A stretch of 64,000 nt of DNA from Nesterenkonia ebinurensis (GTDB lineage Bacteria; Actinomycetota; Actinomycetes; Actinomycetales; Micrococcaceae). Positions 50,054 through 59,248 of this stretch are shown here, one piece after another. The DNA lies in the NCBI RefSeq assembly GCF_008711175.1, contig NZ_VWNF01000045.1, positions 62,001 through 126,000 on the forward strand, written 5' to 3'. The notes beneath the pieces were generated by a model. That model made no database searches. It saw only the letters and a list, made by a program, of their open reading frames with translations, and was not told the DNA's origin. Numbering within the stretch: position 1 is the stretch's first letter; every line of letters starts with the position of its first letter. A program made the translations under genes and the position numbers.

Positions 50054-53000
50054 GTGCCTGCTCAGCTGCCAACTGCGCGTGAGCTGATTGCTGCTGGTTT
50101 TCAGGAGACGCAGCGCGCCCAGAACTTCCTGACAGATCCGCAGCTTGCCAAGCTGCAGCCGCAGGCCCTGGTGAGCACCCTCTATGAGGCCCCCGGTCCT
50201 GACCAGGCGCTGCTGCTGCTGATCCGTCTGCTGGAGAGGGCACCGAAGGTCGGTGAGCTCTTTGCCGAGGAGCCGGCTTCGGTTCGCTCAGATTTCTCAG
50301 CCGCTTCAGACGACTCTGAGCAGACCCAGGTCGTCGCTCCGTCCCATCGGGCGCCGTCGCCTGGATATCCGGCGGCTGTGCCACTGCTGAGGCTGCTGGG
50401 CGCCTCCCAAGCCCTGGGTGAGTTCCTTATCCGGCACCCCGAATGCGCCGATCTGGTTCTGGGGCAACCAACCGGTGGTACAGCTTGGACTGACCCCAGC
50501 GCAGAGCAGCTGCGCGAGCGGCTGATGAGCGCGGTGCGGGCCGATTCCGGTGCTCAGACTCCGGTGGCGGAGCTGAGCGAGGAGTTCACCGCCAAGCAGG
50601 CCGGCCGCGCCCTGCGCATCGCCTACCGCTGCGAGATCACCCGCCTGGCCCTGTGTGACCTCACCGCCGCAGACCCCCTGTCCTATCTGGATACGGCCGC
50701 ACGACAGCTTGCTGACCTTGCTGCCGCTGCCATCGACGCCGCTCTGGCGGTCAGCCGGGCCCAGCTGGTGGCCCGCCGGGCTGAGGCAGAGCAGATCGAG
50801 CTTGCGGTGATCGGGATGGGCAAATGCGGGGCTCGGGAGCTGAACTACATCTCCGATGTGGACGTGATCTACATACACTCAGCACCGGAGGAGTACGACG
50901 CCGCATCCGCCCGTGATCTGGCTATCAGCCTGGCCAGCGGTATCGCCAAAGTGCTGGGCGCCTCTGACGGGGAGCCCGCCCTGTGGGAGGTTGACGCCAA
51001 TCTGCGCCCTGAGGGCAGGGACGGACCGCTCTCGCGCACCCTGGACTCGCACGAGGAGTACTACCGCCGGTGGGCTGCCGGATGGGAGTTTCAGGCCCTG
51101 CTGAAGGCTCGGCCGATTGCCGGCAGCGCGGCCCTGGGTGCTGCGTATATGGAGCGGATCGGCCCGCTGGTGTGGCAGGCGGCCACCCGTGAGGGCTTTG
51201 TGCAGGATGTGCAGGCGATGCGGCGGCGTGTCTTCGAGAACATTCCGTACCGGCATGCTGACCGGGAGATCAAGCTGGGTCGGGGTGGGCTGCGCGATAT
51301 CGAGTTCACCGTGCAGCTGCTGCAGCTGGTGCACGGGCGAGTGGATGAGCAGCTGCGGGTGCGCGACACCCTGTCTGCGATCAAAGCGCTGGGGGAGGGG
51401 GAGTACGTCTCCAGTCGGGACCAGGAGGCGATGAGCAGGTGCTACCGGCAGCTGCGGCTCTATGAGCACCGCATTCAGATGGCCCAGATGCGCCGAACCC
51501 ACCTGATGCCGCAGAAGGAAACTGCGCTGCGGGCCCTGTCCCATGCTGTGCGCCCGGCCGGCCAGCCCCGCCGGTCCAGTCCTGAGGAAGTGCTTAAGGA
51601 GTGGCAGCAGGTGACCCGTGAGGTGGCCACCTTCCACGAGACCATTTTCTACCGCCCGCTGCTCTCCACCACCGCAGTGCTCTCCGAGGACGAGGTGCGG
51701 CTCTCCCCGGAGTCGGTGGCCGACCGGCTGGCCGCCCTGGGCTTCAGTGATCCCAAAGGCGCACTGCGACATATCGAGGCACTGACCTCAGGGGTCTCCC
51801 GCAAGGCCACCCTGCAGAAGCGCATCCTGCCGATGATGCTGGGCTGGTTGGCTCAAGGCGTGGACCCTGACCACGGGCTGCTGGCCTTCCGCCGACTCAG
51901 TGAGTCCCTGGGCGCCAGCCCCTGGTATCTGACCATGCTGCGGGATTCCTCGGTGGCTGCTGAACGGCTCTGCCAGCTGCTGACCAGCTCCCGGTTCGTC
52001 TCCGAGATGCTGGAGCACCGGCCCGAGTCCGCCCAGTGGCTGGGGGACGACGACGCCCTGGCGCCACGTAGTTTCGACTCACTGTGGACTGAGATACAGA
52101 GTGCTCTGGACCGGCACGAGGGGGAGGCCCAGACTGCGGTGCGGCTGGCCCGGCTGATCCGGCAGCGTGAGCAGCTGCGGATCGCCATCGCTGATGCCTG
52201 CGGGCTGATCAGCCAGCAGGAGGTGGGTGCCGCACTGACCGAGGCGGACCGGGCTGCCACCTTGGGCGCTCTGCGGGTTGCTGAGGAGGAGGTCTTCGCT
52301 GAGGAGGGCCGACTGGTCAGCTTCCTGGTGATCGCGATGGGCCGTCAGGGCGGCCGCGAGATTAGTTACGGCTCGGATATGGACGCCATGTTCGTGCACC
52401 GACCGGTGGAGGGTGCGCAGAGGACTGCCGCTGACCGCCAGGCCCAGAAGTTGGCGCTGCGGCTGACACAGCTGCTCTCCAAGCCGGTCAGACCTGCCGT
52501 GCGTGGGGAGGTCCCGCTGCAGATTGACGCGGACCTGCGTCCGGAGGGCAAGAAGGGTCCGCTCTCCCGGTCTCTGGGGTCCTACGAGGAGTACTACCGG
52601 CGCTGGATGGATATCTGGGAGCGCCAGGCTCTGCTGCGGGCTCGCCCGGTGGCCGGCTCCGATTGGCTGGCGGTGGACTTCATGGACCTGGTGGACGGCA
52701 TCCGTTACGGGGATCCGCCCACTGCCACGCAGCTGCGTGAGATCCGCCGGATCAAGGCCCGGGTGGAGTCCGAGCGGCTGCCCCGCGGGGCGGACCCCTC
52801 ACGGCATGTGAAACTGGGCCGCGGCGGGCTCTCCGATGTGGAATGGCTGGTGCAGATCTATCAGCTCGAACATGCTGACGCCCACCCGGTGCTGCGCGGC
52901 ACCGGCACGCTGCAGGTGCTCAACGGCCTGGTGGACTGCCAGCTGATGAGCCCTGATGATGCGAACACCTTGGCAAAGGCCTGGAAACTGTGCACCCAGG

Positions 53001-53188
53001 TTCGTTCCGGGATCATGATCTGGTCCGGCAAGATCTCCGATGTGCTGCCCAGCTCCCGCCGCGACCTGGAGGCGGTCTCCCGCTGGTCCGGCTTCGCCCC
53101 GGGCCGGGCCGCAGCCTTCGAGGAGCACTATCTGCGCACCACCCGCCGGGCCCGCCAGGTCTATGAGCGGCACTTCTACGCAGCTTAG
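50054..53188 (+). CDS. glnE: Bifunctional glutamine synthetase adenylyltransferase/adenylyl-removing enzyme
   Basis: GlnE adenylylates glutamine synthetase in nitrogen excess and reverses it in nitrogen shortage. The 1044-residue protein has two nucleotidyltransferase halves: the N-terminal de-adenylylase (GMGKCGARELNYISDVDVI near residue 255) and the C-terminal adenylylase (AMGRQGGREISYGSDMDAMF near 760), each followed by a GlnD-uridylyltransferase-like helical domain. Translation begins at GTG 50054. Its target is probably GlnA1 at 57237. The stop codon abuts the convergent thioesterase stop with no base between. Confidence 0.95.
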   Translation: MPAQLPTARELIAAGFQETQRAQNFLTDPQLAKLQPQALVSTLYEAPGPDQALLLLIRLLERAPKVGELFAEEPASVRSDFSAASDDSEQTQVVAPSHRAPSPGYPAAVPLLRLLGASQALGEFLIRHPECADLVLGQPTGGTAWTDPSAEQLRERLMSAVRADSGAQTPVAELSEEFTAKQAGRALRIAYRCEITRLALCDLTAADPLSYLDTAARQLADLAAAAIDAALAVSRAQLVARRAEAEQIELAVIGMGKCGARELNYISDVDVIYIHSAPEEYDAASARDLAISLASGIAKVLGASDGEPALWEVDANLRPEGRDGPLSRTLDSHEEYYRRWAAGWEFQALLKARPIAGSAALGAAYMERIGPLVWQAATREGFVQDVQAMRRRVFENIPYRHADREIKLGRGGLRDIEFTVQLLQLVHGRVDEQLRVRDTLSAIKALGEGEYVSSRDQEAMSRCYRQLRLYEHRIQMAQMRRTHLMPQKETALRALSHAVRPAGQPRRSSPEEVLKEWQQVTREVATFHETIFYRPLLSTTAVLSEDEVRLSPESVADRLAALGFSDPKGALRHIEALTSGVSRKATLQKRILPMMLGWLAQGVDPDHGLLAFRRLSESLGASPWYLTMLRDSSVAAERLCQLLTSSRFVSEMLEHRPESAQWLGDDDALAPRSFDSLWTEIQSALDRHEGEAQTAVRLARLIRQREQLRIAIADACGLISQQEVGAALTEADRAATLGALRVAEEEVFAEEGRLVSFLVIAMGRQGGREISYGSDMDAMFVHRPVEGAQRTAADRQAQKLALRLTQLLSKPVRPAVRGEVPLQIDADLRPEGKKGPLSRSLGSYEEYYRRWMDIWERQALLRARPVAGSDWLAVDFMDLVDGIRYGDPPTATQLREIRRIKARVESERLPRGADPSRHVKLGRGGLSDVEWLVQIYQLEHADAHPVLRGTGTLQVLNGLVDCQLMSPDDANTLAKAWKLCTQVRSGIMIWSGKISDVLPSSRRDLEAVSRWSGFAPGRAAAFEEHYLRTTRRARQVYERHFYAA

Positions 53189-53629
53189 CTAGGACTCCGG
53201 GGCGTAGTCCTGTAAGCGTTCCCGCTGCTCAGTATTGAGCCGCTGAGGCCGGCCGGTGTCACGATCCACCATCACCAAGGTTGAGTAGGCAGTGACCTTC
53301 GGGGCGGCGTCGTGCTTTGCTGCTCTGAGCGCATAGTCAATGGTGAAGCTGGCTCCGCCCACCTTGCTGATGCTCATCTGCACCCAGACCGGATCGCGCT
53401 GATACGGCAACTGCGCACGGTAGCGGAGCTGGAAGTCAGCAACCAGCGCCCAGATCTGCTGTGCGGGCTCAAGCGGAGGGAAGATCCCGGAGTCCTGCGC
53501 TCCTGGGGCACTCCAGAACGCCCGGGCGCGGGCCTCTTCCAAGAGTCTGAGGATAGCCACATTATTGATATGGCCATAGGCGTCCTGATCGCCCCAGCGC
53601 AGCTCAACCGGCACGGCAACAGCACCCAT
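53189..53629 (-). CDS. Acyl-CoA thioesterase (hotdog fold, 4HBT type)
   Basis: The 146-residue hotdog-fold protein has the 4HBT motif WGDQDAYGHINN with the catalytic aspartate. It cleaves acyl-CoA thioesters; chain preference is unknown. It is in a convergent pair with glnE. Confidence 0.92.
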   Translation of the reverse strand: MGAVAVPVELRWGDQDAYGHINNVAILRLLEEARARAFWSAPGAQDSGIFPPLEPAQQIWALVADFQLRYRAQLPYQRDPVWVQMSISKVGGASFTIDYALRAAKHDAAPKVTAYSTLVMVDRDTGRPQRLNTEQRERLQDYAPES

Positions 53630-53775
53630 GGCTCCATCCTATCGCCGCAGGTGGGTGGTGGAGCTCTCCTCCGTGCACCTGCGGCGGCTCAGAACCCCGC
53701 TCCTCGCGAGTAGAGGTACCGAATCTCGGTGTTATTCCGGCTCTCAACGCCGTTTTAGCACCGAAATCGGGCACA

Positions 53776-54789
53776 TCAATCAGAGGAAGCCTGCGGTGCT
53801 GGCGCCAGTAGCTCGAGGGTGCGGTGCTGGACCTCCTCATCGGGGGCCAGGTTCACCAGGATGAGCTCATCGGCTGACACCTGGTCGGCGAAGCTCTCCA
53901 GCCAATCGACCACTTCGGACTGAGTCCCGGCCACCGTCCTGGAGAGCATGCCCAGTACCTGCTGACCGGCCGGATGGTCACGCAGCAGCTCCACATCCTC
54001 TGCGCTGAGCTCCTTGTTCCGGCCCAGCATGGTACGGATCCACCCGTTCTCCGCCTTACGGCGCTGTTCACGTGCGGTGGCGGCGTCATCATGGGCGATC
54101 ACATTTGCAGCGGCGATGAAGTGCGGTGCGGCACCCGGGCCCAGCAGCGATCCGGCCGCGCTGAAGTTCTCCCGGTAGGTGGCCGCGGCATGCTCCAGCA
54201 TCTGAGGCGCGAAGTGGCTGGCGAAGGCATAGGGCAGGCCCAGCTGTGCGGCCAGCTGGGCGCCGAACAGCGATGAGCCCAGGATGTAGAGCGGCACTTC
54301 GGTGCCCCAGCCCGGGTATGCGTTGACCCCGGGGATGCGCGAATGCCCGTTGAGATAGCCGGAGAGCTCCATGATGTCGGCCTGGAACCGGTCGGCCTCG
54401 GTGCCGTCGCGGCGCAGCGCGCGCATAGTGGGCGCATCAGTGCCCGGTGCCCGACCCAGTCCCAGGTCGATCCGTTCGGGAAAGAGCGTCTCCAGGGTGC
54501 CGAACTGCTCAGCGATCACCAGCGGAGAGTGGTTGGGCAGCATGATCCCACCGGCGCCGACCCGCACGTTCTGCGTACCGGCAGCAATGTGTTGGATCAG
54601 CAGGGAGGTGGCCGAGCTGGCCACATGGGGCATGTTGTGGTGCTCAGCGAACCAGATACGCTCATAGCCCAATGTGTCGGCGGTCTTGGCCAGACGCAGC
54701 GAGCGGGCAATGCCTTCGGCGATAGTCTCACCCTCCCGTACACGGGCCAGATCGAGCAGGGAGAGCGGGCGCGAAACACGAGGAGTCAT
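53776..54789 (-). CDS. LLM class flavin-dependent oxidoreductase
   Basis: The 337-residue protein has the luciferase-like TIM barrel: [18 protein letters not shown] and [20 protein letters not shown] are the MsnO8-like signatures for a flavin-dependent monooxygenase. It uses reduced FMN or F420; which one cannot be told. It is divergent from the lipoate ligase gene. Substrate unknown. Confidence 0.92.
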   Translation of the reverse strand: MTPRVSRPLSLLDLARVREGETIAEGIARSLRLAKTADTLGYERIWFAEHHNMPHVASSATSLLIQHIAAGTQNVRVGAGGIMLPNHSPLVIAEQFGTLETLFPERIDLGLGRAPGTDAPTMRALRRDGTEADRFQADIMELSGYLNGHSRIPGVNAYPGWGTEVPLYILGSSLFGAQLAAQLGLPYAFASHFAPQMLEHAAATYRENFSAAGSLLGPGAAPHFIAAANVIAHDDAATAREQRRKAENGWIRTMLGRNKELSAEDVELLRDHPAGQQVLGMLSRTVAGTQSEVVDWLESFADQVSADELILVNLAPDEEVQHRTLELLAPAPQASSD

Positions 54790-54883
54790 ACTGTCTGTAA
54801 CTGCGCGACGGGCCCCCTATCATCCGGCCGGCCCTCAGCTGTGAGCAGAACCCCTTTAGGGTCTGACCTCCTAGGATGGGCTC

Positions 54884-55966
54884 ATGGCGCAGACAACGGC
54901 CCACGGTGAGTACAAAGTCCCCGGCGGCAAGCTGGTGGTGGTGGACCTTGAGCACGACGACCGCACCATCACCTCCGCTTCACTCAACGGAGATTTCTTC
55001 TTAGAGCCCGACGACGCCCTGGAGGCTCTGAACCGGGCACTGACCGGACTGCCCGCCTCCGCTTCCCGGGATGAGATCGGCCAGGCAGTGCGGGCGGGAC
55101 TTCCCGAGGGTGCGCAGATGATCGGCTTCGACGAATCAGCGGTGGCCACCGCGGTGCGCCGGGCTGTTGGTCGGGCCACCGGATGGGAGGATCATCAGTG
55201 GGAGGTGCTGCCCGCGGTCAATCTGCCGATCCAGCTCAACGTAGCACTGGATCAGGTGCTCACCGAAGAGGTGGGAGCTGGCCGCAGGCCTCCGCTGATG
55301 CGGCTTTGGGACTGGTCTGAGCGTGCCGTGGTGATCGGGTCCTTCCAATCGGTGGCCAATGAGGTGGATTCCCAGGCGGCTGCGCAGCTTGAAGCCGTGG
55401 TGGTGCGCCGGATCTCCGGGGGAGGGGCCATGTTCATGGAGGCAGGCAACTGCATCACCTATTCGCTGTGTTTCCCGCAGTCCCTGGTGGATGGGCTGAG
55501 TTTCGCCGACTCGTACCCCTTCCTGGACTCTTGGGTGATGCAGGCCCTGGAGAAGGTTGGGGTGAAGGCGGAGTACAAACCGCTCAACGACATCGTCTCC
55601 GCCGCCGAGGGTGAAGGTCACGGCCGCAAAATAGGCGGTGCCGCCCAGAAGCGGCTGGCCAACGGCGGCATGCTCCACCACGTGACCATGAGCTACGACA
55701 TCAACGCCGAACGGATGACCCGCCTGCTGCGGATCGGCCGCGAGAAGCTCTCCGATAAGGGGCACCGCTCAGCGGTGAAACGTGTGGATCCGCTGCGCAG
55801 CCAGACCGGCCTTGCCCGGGAGCAGATCATGGAGGTCTTCGCCCAGACCTTCGCCCAGCGGCACCACGCCGCGGCAGCCAGTATTCGACCCCATGAGCTG
55901 GTCCGTGCTGAGCAGCTGGTGGCCGAGAAGTTCAGCACTGACGAGTGGACCGCCCGAGTTCCGTGA
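54884..55966 (+). CDS. Lipoate-protein ligase with N-terminal accessory domain
   Basis: The 360-residue protein starts with a 100-residue accessory (LplB/C-terminal-like) domain (EYKVPGGKLVVVDLEHDDRT), then the catalytic LplA domain with RRISGGGAMFMEAGNCITYS and lysine motif GRKIGGAAQKR. The accessory domain is placed before the catalytic domain, the reverse of E. coli LplA. It likely activates lipoate with ATP and attaches it to E2 or H proteins. Its stop shares one base with a candidate start of the acyl-CoA dehydrogenase. Confidence 0.9.
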   Translation: MAQTTAHGEYKVPGGKLVVVDLEHDDRTITSASLNGDFFLEPDDALEALNRALTGLPASASRDEIGQAVRAGLPEGAQMIGFDESAVATAVRRAVGRATGWEDHQWEVLPAVNLPIQLNVALDQVLTEEVGAGRRPPLMRLWDWSERAVVIGSFQSVANEVDSQAAAQLEAVVVRRISGGGAMFMEAGNCITYSLCFPQSLVDGLSFADSYPFLDSWVMQALEKVGVKAEYKPLNDIVSAAEGEGHGRKIGGAAQKRLANGGMLHHVTMSYDINAERMTRLLRIGREKLSDKGHRSAVKRVDPLRSQTGLAREQIMEVFAQTFAQRHHAAAASIRPHELVRAEQLVAEKFSTDEWTARVP

Positions 55967-55986
55967 TGACCGACGAAGGAGCATAT

Positions 55987-57147
55987 GTGAGCATCAGCGA
56001 CGTTCTGACCCCGGACCTGCTGCACCGTATCCGGGAGCGCGCCCCCGGCTACGACGAGCGCAATGAGTTCTGCGCCGAGGATCTCGATGAGCTGCAGCAG
56101 GCAGGTTACCTCAAAGCACTGGTGCCCGAAGAGTTCGGCGGATTGGGATGGGATTTGCGCCAGCTGGTGGAAACGCAGCGGAGGCTTTCCGCCTACGCCC
56201 CGGCCACCGCACTGGCAGTGAATATGCACCATGTCTGGGTCTCGGTGGGCCGGCAGATGGTGCGTAGGGGACATCCCGAGTTCGAGCAGGTGCTCACCGA
56301 GAGCTCCGAGGGGCACATTTTTGCCTTCGGCATCTCTGAGCCAGGCAACGACGCCGTGCTCTTCGATTCCAGCACTGCGGCGCAGGCCAATGATGATGGC
56401 TCGGTGAGCTTCACCGGCACCAAGATCTTCACCACTCTGTCCCCGGCATGGACCAGGCTGGGGCTCTTCGGCAAGGACACTGCCGCTACCGGAGAAGAGG
56501 GCGAGACTCCGCTGATCTTCGGGTTCCTTCCTCGGGAGGCTGAGGGCTGGCGGGCGGCTGATGATTGGGATGTGCTGGGTATGCGGGCCACCCACTCGAA
56601 CAGCACGCTGCTCGACGGCGCCACCGTCCCGGCGCAGCGGATCGTACGCCGGCTGCCCACCGGTCCTAATCAGGATCCGCTGGTCTTTGCGATCTTCTCC
56701 TCATTCCTGACCCTGCTGTCCGCGGTCTACACCGGCATTGGTGACCGTGCCCTGCAGCTTGGAGCCGAGCATGCCGCCGCCAGAGAGGCGCTGACCACCG
56801 GGGAGACCCTGGATCAGGACCCGGATATCCGCTACAAGCTGGCCGAGGCCCAGCTGCGGCAACTGGCCTTGGACGCCCAGCTGCGCAGTATCGCAGCCGA
56901 GGTGGAGGCAGGTGCGGAGCATGGCCCCTCCTGGTTTCCACGACTGGTGACCCTGCGCACCACAGCCACCCGTACTGCCCGGGCTGTGCTCGATGCTGCC
57001 CTGGGGACTAGCGGGGGTGCACAGTACCGACGTACCTCGGAGCTGTCTCGGCTTTACCGGGATGCCTTGGCCGGCATCCACCACCCCTCCGATGACGAGT
57101 CCGCCCACCGCACCCTGGCCAACTACCTCCTGGGTCCGCTGAAGTAA
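55987..57147 (+). CDS. Acyl-CoA dehydrogenase family protein
   Basis: The 386-residue flavoprotein has the FAD/substrate region FGISEPGNDAVLF and helical C-terminal domain. GTG 55987 follows AAGGAG by five bases; an ATG at 55966 that overlaps the ligase stop is the alternative. Family enzymes oxidise acyl-CoA or act as flavin monooxygenases. Coupling to lipoate ligase may reflect branched-chain or fatty acyl metabolism. The substrate is uncertain. Confidence 0.9.
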   Translation: MSISDVLTPDLLHRIRERAPGYDERNEFCAEDLDELQQAGYLKALVPEEFGGLGWDLRQLVETQRRLSAYAPATALAVNMHHVWVSVGRQMVRRGHPEFEQVLTESSEGHIFAFGISEPGNDAVLFDSSTAAQANDDGSVSFTGTKIFTTLSPAWTRLGLFGKDTAATGEEGETPLIFGFLPREAEGWRAADDWDVLGMRATHSNSTLLDGATVPAQRIVRRLPTGPNQDPLVFAIFSSFLTLLSAVYTGIGDRALQLGAEHAAAREALTTGETLDQDPDIRYKLAEAQLRQLALDAQLRSIAAEVEAGAEHGPSWFPRLVTLRTTATRTARAVLDAALGTSGGAQYRRTSELSRLYRDALAGIHHPSDDESAHRTLANYLLGPLK

Positions 57148-57179
57148 CCCGCCGTCGTCGTTGTTTCTGCCACGAAACG

Positions 57180-57219
57180 CGGAGGTGGGCCCCACCCCAA
57201 TGGGTGAGACCCACCTCCG
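57180..57219. terminator. Hairpin between acyl-CoA dehydrogenase and glnA1 ends
   Basis: Ten-base perfect arms CGGAGGTGGG/CCCACCTCCG enclose a second short pair (CACCC/GGGTG). It lies between convergent genes and would serve both directions. T-runs are weak, so strength is uncertain. Confidence 0.65.
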
Positions 57220-57236
57220 TATGGCGTCAGTCAGAC

Positions 57237-58667
57237 TCAGACGCTGAAGTACAGCTCGAACTCGTAGGGGTTCAGGCGCAGCGCCAGAGGCTCGATCTCC
57301 TCTTCGCGCTTGTACTCGATCCAGGCCTCGATCAGCTCCTCGGTGAACACGCCGCCCTCGAGCAGGAACTCGTGGTCAGCCTCCAGAGCCTCCAGAGCCT
57401 CATCCAGTGAGCCGGGAGCCTGCGGGATGTCCTTCAGCTCCTCAGCGGGAAGCTCATAGAGGTCCTTGTCCACCGGCTCATGCGGTTCGATCCGGTTCTT
57501 GATCCCGTCCAGGCCGGCCATCAGCATGGCGGTGAAAGCCAGGTAGGGGTTGCCGGAGGAGTCGGGCGCACGGAACTCGATGCGCTTGGCCTTGGGGTTG
57601 GAACCGGTGATCGGGATGCGGATGGCCGCAGACCGGTTGCCCTGGGAGTAGACCAGGGAGACCGGGGCCTCGTAGCCCTTGACCAGGCGCTTATAGGAGT
57701 TCACCGTGGGGTTGGTGAAGGCCAGCAGGGCGTGAGCGTGCTTCAGGATGCCGCCGATGTACCAGCGGGCGGTGTCCGAGAGGTTGGCGTAGCCGGTCTC
57801 GGAGAAGAACAGCGGCTCCTCGCCGTTCCACAGGGACTGGTGCACGTGCATACCGGAGCCGTTCTCCTCGAAGATCGGCTTGGGCATGAAGGTGGCGGAG
57901 AGGCCGTAGGCAGCAGCAGTGTTCTTCACCACGTACTTGAACTTCTGGATGTCGTCGGCAGCCAGGGTCAGGGTGTTGAACTTGTAGTTGATCTCCTGCT
58001 GGCCGGGGCCTGCCACCTCATGGTGGGAACGCTCCACGGACAGTCCGGCCCGTTCCAGGGCCAGCACGATCTCATCGCGGACCTCAGCGGACTTATCCTG
58101 TGGGGAGACCGGGTAGTAGCCGCCCTTGGTGGCCAGCTTATGTGCATCCGGCACACCCTCGAACTCGCCGGAGTTCTCGTTGCCCCAGACAGCCTCCTTG
58201 GCGCCCAGGGAGTAGAAGGACTCCTGGGGGGAGGACTTGAAGGCCACTGAGTCGAACAGGAAGAACTCGGCCTCCGGGCCGAAGAAGGCGGTGTCAGCAA
58301 TACCGGATGAGGCCAGGTACTCCTCGGCCTTCTGGGCCACACCGCGCGGGTCGCGGCCGTAGGGCTCTCCGGTGCGCGGGTTGATGATCGAGAAGGTCAT
58401 CACCAGGGTCTTGGCTGCGCGGTACTCATCCACGAAAGCGGTGGAGGGGTCCGGGATCAGCTGCATATCGGATTCCTGGATGCCCTGGAACCCACGGATG
58501 GAGGAGCCGTCGAACAGCTGGCCGTTCTCGAAGAAGTCGAGATCCACAGTATGGGCGGGGACGTTGAAGTGGTGCTGCAGACCTGGCAGGTCGGTGAATC
58601 GGATGTCAACAAACTTGACGTCCTCTTCCTCGATGAACTTCAGGGCTTCTTCCGGGCTTGAAAACAT
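57237..58667 (-). CDS. glnA: Glutamine synthetase type I
   Basis: The main ammonium-assimilating enzyme. The 476-residue protein has [61 protein letters not shown] and [14 protein letters not shown]. Adenylylation tyrosine Tyr404 is present in DLYELPAEE, matching control by GlnE. A four-half-site GlnR box lies 88 to 125 bases upstream. The gene ends at the bidirectional hairpin. Confidence 0.97.
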   Translation of the reverse strand: MFSSPEEALKFIEEEDVKFVDIRFTDLPGLQHHFNVPAHTVDLDFFENGQLFDGSSIRGFQGIQESDMQLIPDPSTAFVDEYRAAKTLVMTFSIINPRTGEPYGRDPRGVAQKAEEYLASSGIADTAFFGPEAEFFLFDSVAFKSSPQESFYSLGAKEAVWGNENSGEFEGVPDAHKLATKGGYYPVSPQDKSAEVRDEIVLALERAGLSVERSHHEVAGPGQQEINYKFNTLTLAADDIQKFKYVVKNTAAAYGLSATFMPKPIFEENGSGMHVHQSLWNGEEPLFFSETGYANLSDTARWYIGGILKHAHALLAFTNPTVNSYKRLVKGYEAPVSLVYSQGNRSAAIRIPITGSNPKAKRIEFRAPDSSGNPYLAFTAMLMAGLDGIKNRIEPHEPVDKDLYELPAEELKDIPQAPGSLDEALEALEADHEFLLEGGVFTEELIEAWIEYKREEEIEPLALRLNPYEFELYFSV

Positions 58668-58754
58668 GTCTGTCCGTGCTCCTTGTCGAGTGACTGTACA
58701 TGGGAACCGAGAGCCTGGGCACCCGGCGCTCTTCCTAACCTTACCGAGCAGCGA

Positions 58755-58792
58755 GTTTCCCTCCCGTCACGCAATTGTTTCCAGAAGGTTAC
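58755..58792 (-). promoter_or_regulatory. GlnR box upstream of glnA (four half-sites)
   Basis: On the minus strand the order is GTAAC-n6-GAAAC-n6-GTGAC-n6-GAAAC, with all three spacers six bases. This fits the published actinobacterial GlnR consensus gTnAc-n6-GaAAc, duplicated. It sits 88 bases upstream of the glnA start and 31 bases from the divergent RDD gene start. GlnR should activate glnA when nitrogen is short. Confidence 0.85.
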
Positions 58793-58822
58793 AGAGTTTG
58801 CACGCCGATAGACTTGAGCACC

Positions 58823-59248
58823 GTGAGCACACCAGGAGATGACGACGCTGCCGCGCCCAGCTACCCGGGGGAACAGTTAGGTCTGCCCCCCTCAGGCCCC
58901 GGCGCACTGGCCCCCTGGGGCCGGCGGATCCTGGCACTGTTCATCGACTGGGCCATCGCCTCGCTGATTTCGCTGACCTGGTTCAACTATGACGTCTGGG
59001 TCACCTTAGGGCTCTTCGTGCTGATGCACGTGACCCTGGTGGGGCTGCTGGGAGTGACCATCGGCAAACGACTGGCCCGCATCCAGGTGGTCCGGCTGCG
59101 CGACTCCGAGCCTGCCACGATCCCAGGCCCGCACTGGGCGCTGCTGCGCACGCTGCTTCTGCTGGCCGTGATTCCGGTGGTCGTGATATCCCCGGAAGGG
59201 CGCGGTCTGCATGACAGAATCACAGGGACTGTCCAAGTGATCATGTGA
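58823..59248 (+). CDS. RDD family membrane protein
   Basis: The 141-residue protein has a disordered acidic N-terminus (1-35), then the RDD core (WGRRILALFIDWAIASLISL) with three hydrophobic segments and GRGLHDRITGTVQV at the end. Family function is mostly unknown; some aid ion transport. GTG 58823 is the usual RDD start. The stop overlaps the next gene (GTGA). Confidence 0.9.
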   Translation: MSTPGDDDAAAPSYPGEQLGLPPSGPGALAPWGRRILALFIDWAIASLISLTWFNYDVWVTLGLFVLMHVTLVGLLGVTIGKRLARIQVVRLRDSEPATIPGPHWALLRTLLLLAVIPVVVISPEGRGLHDRITGTVQVIM

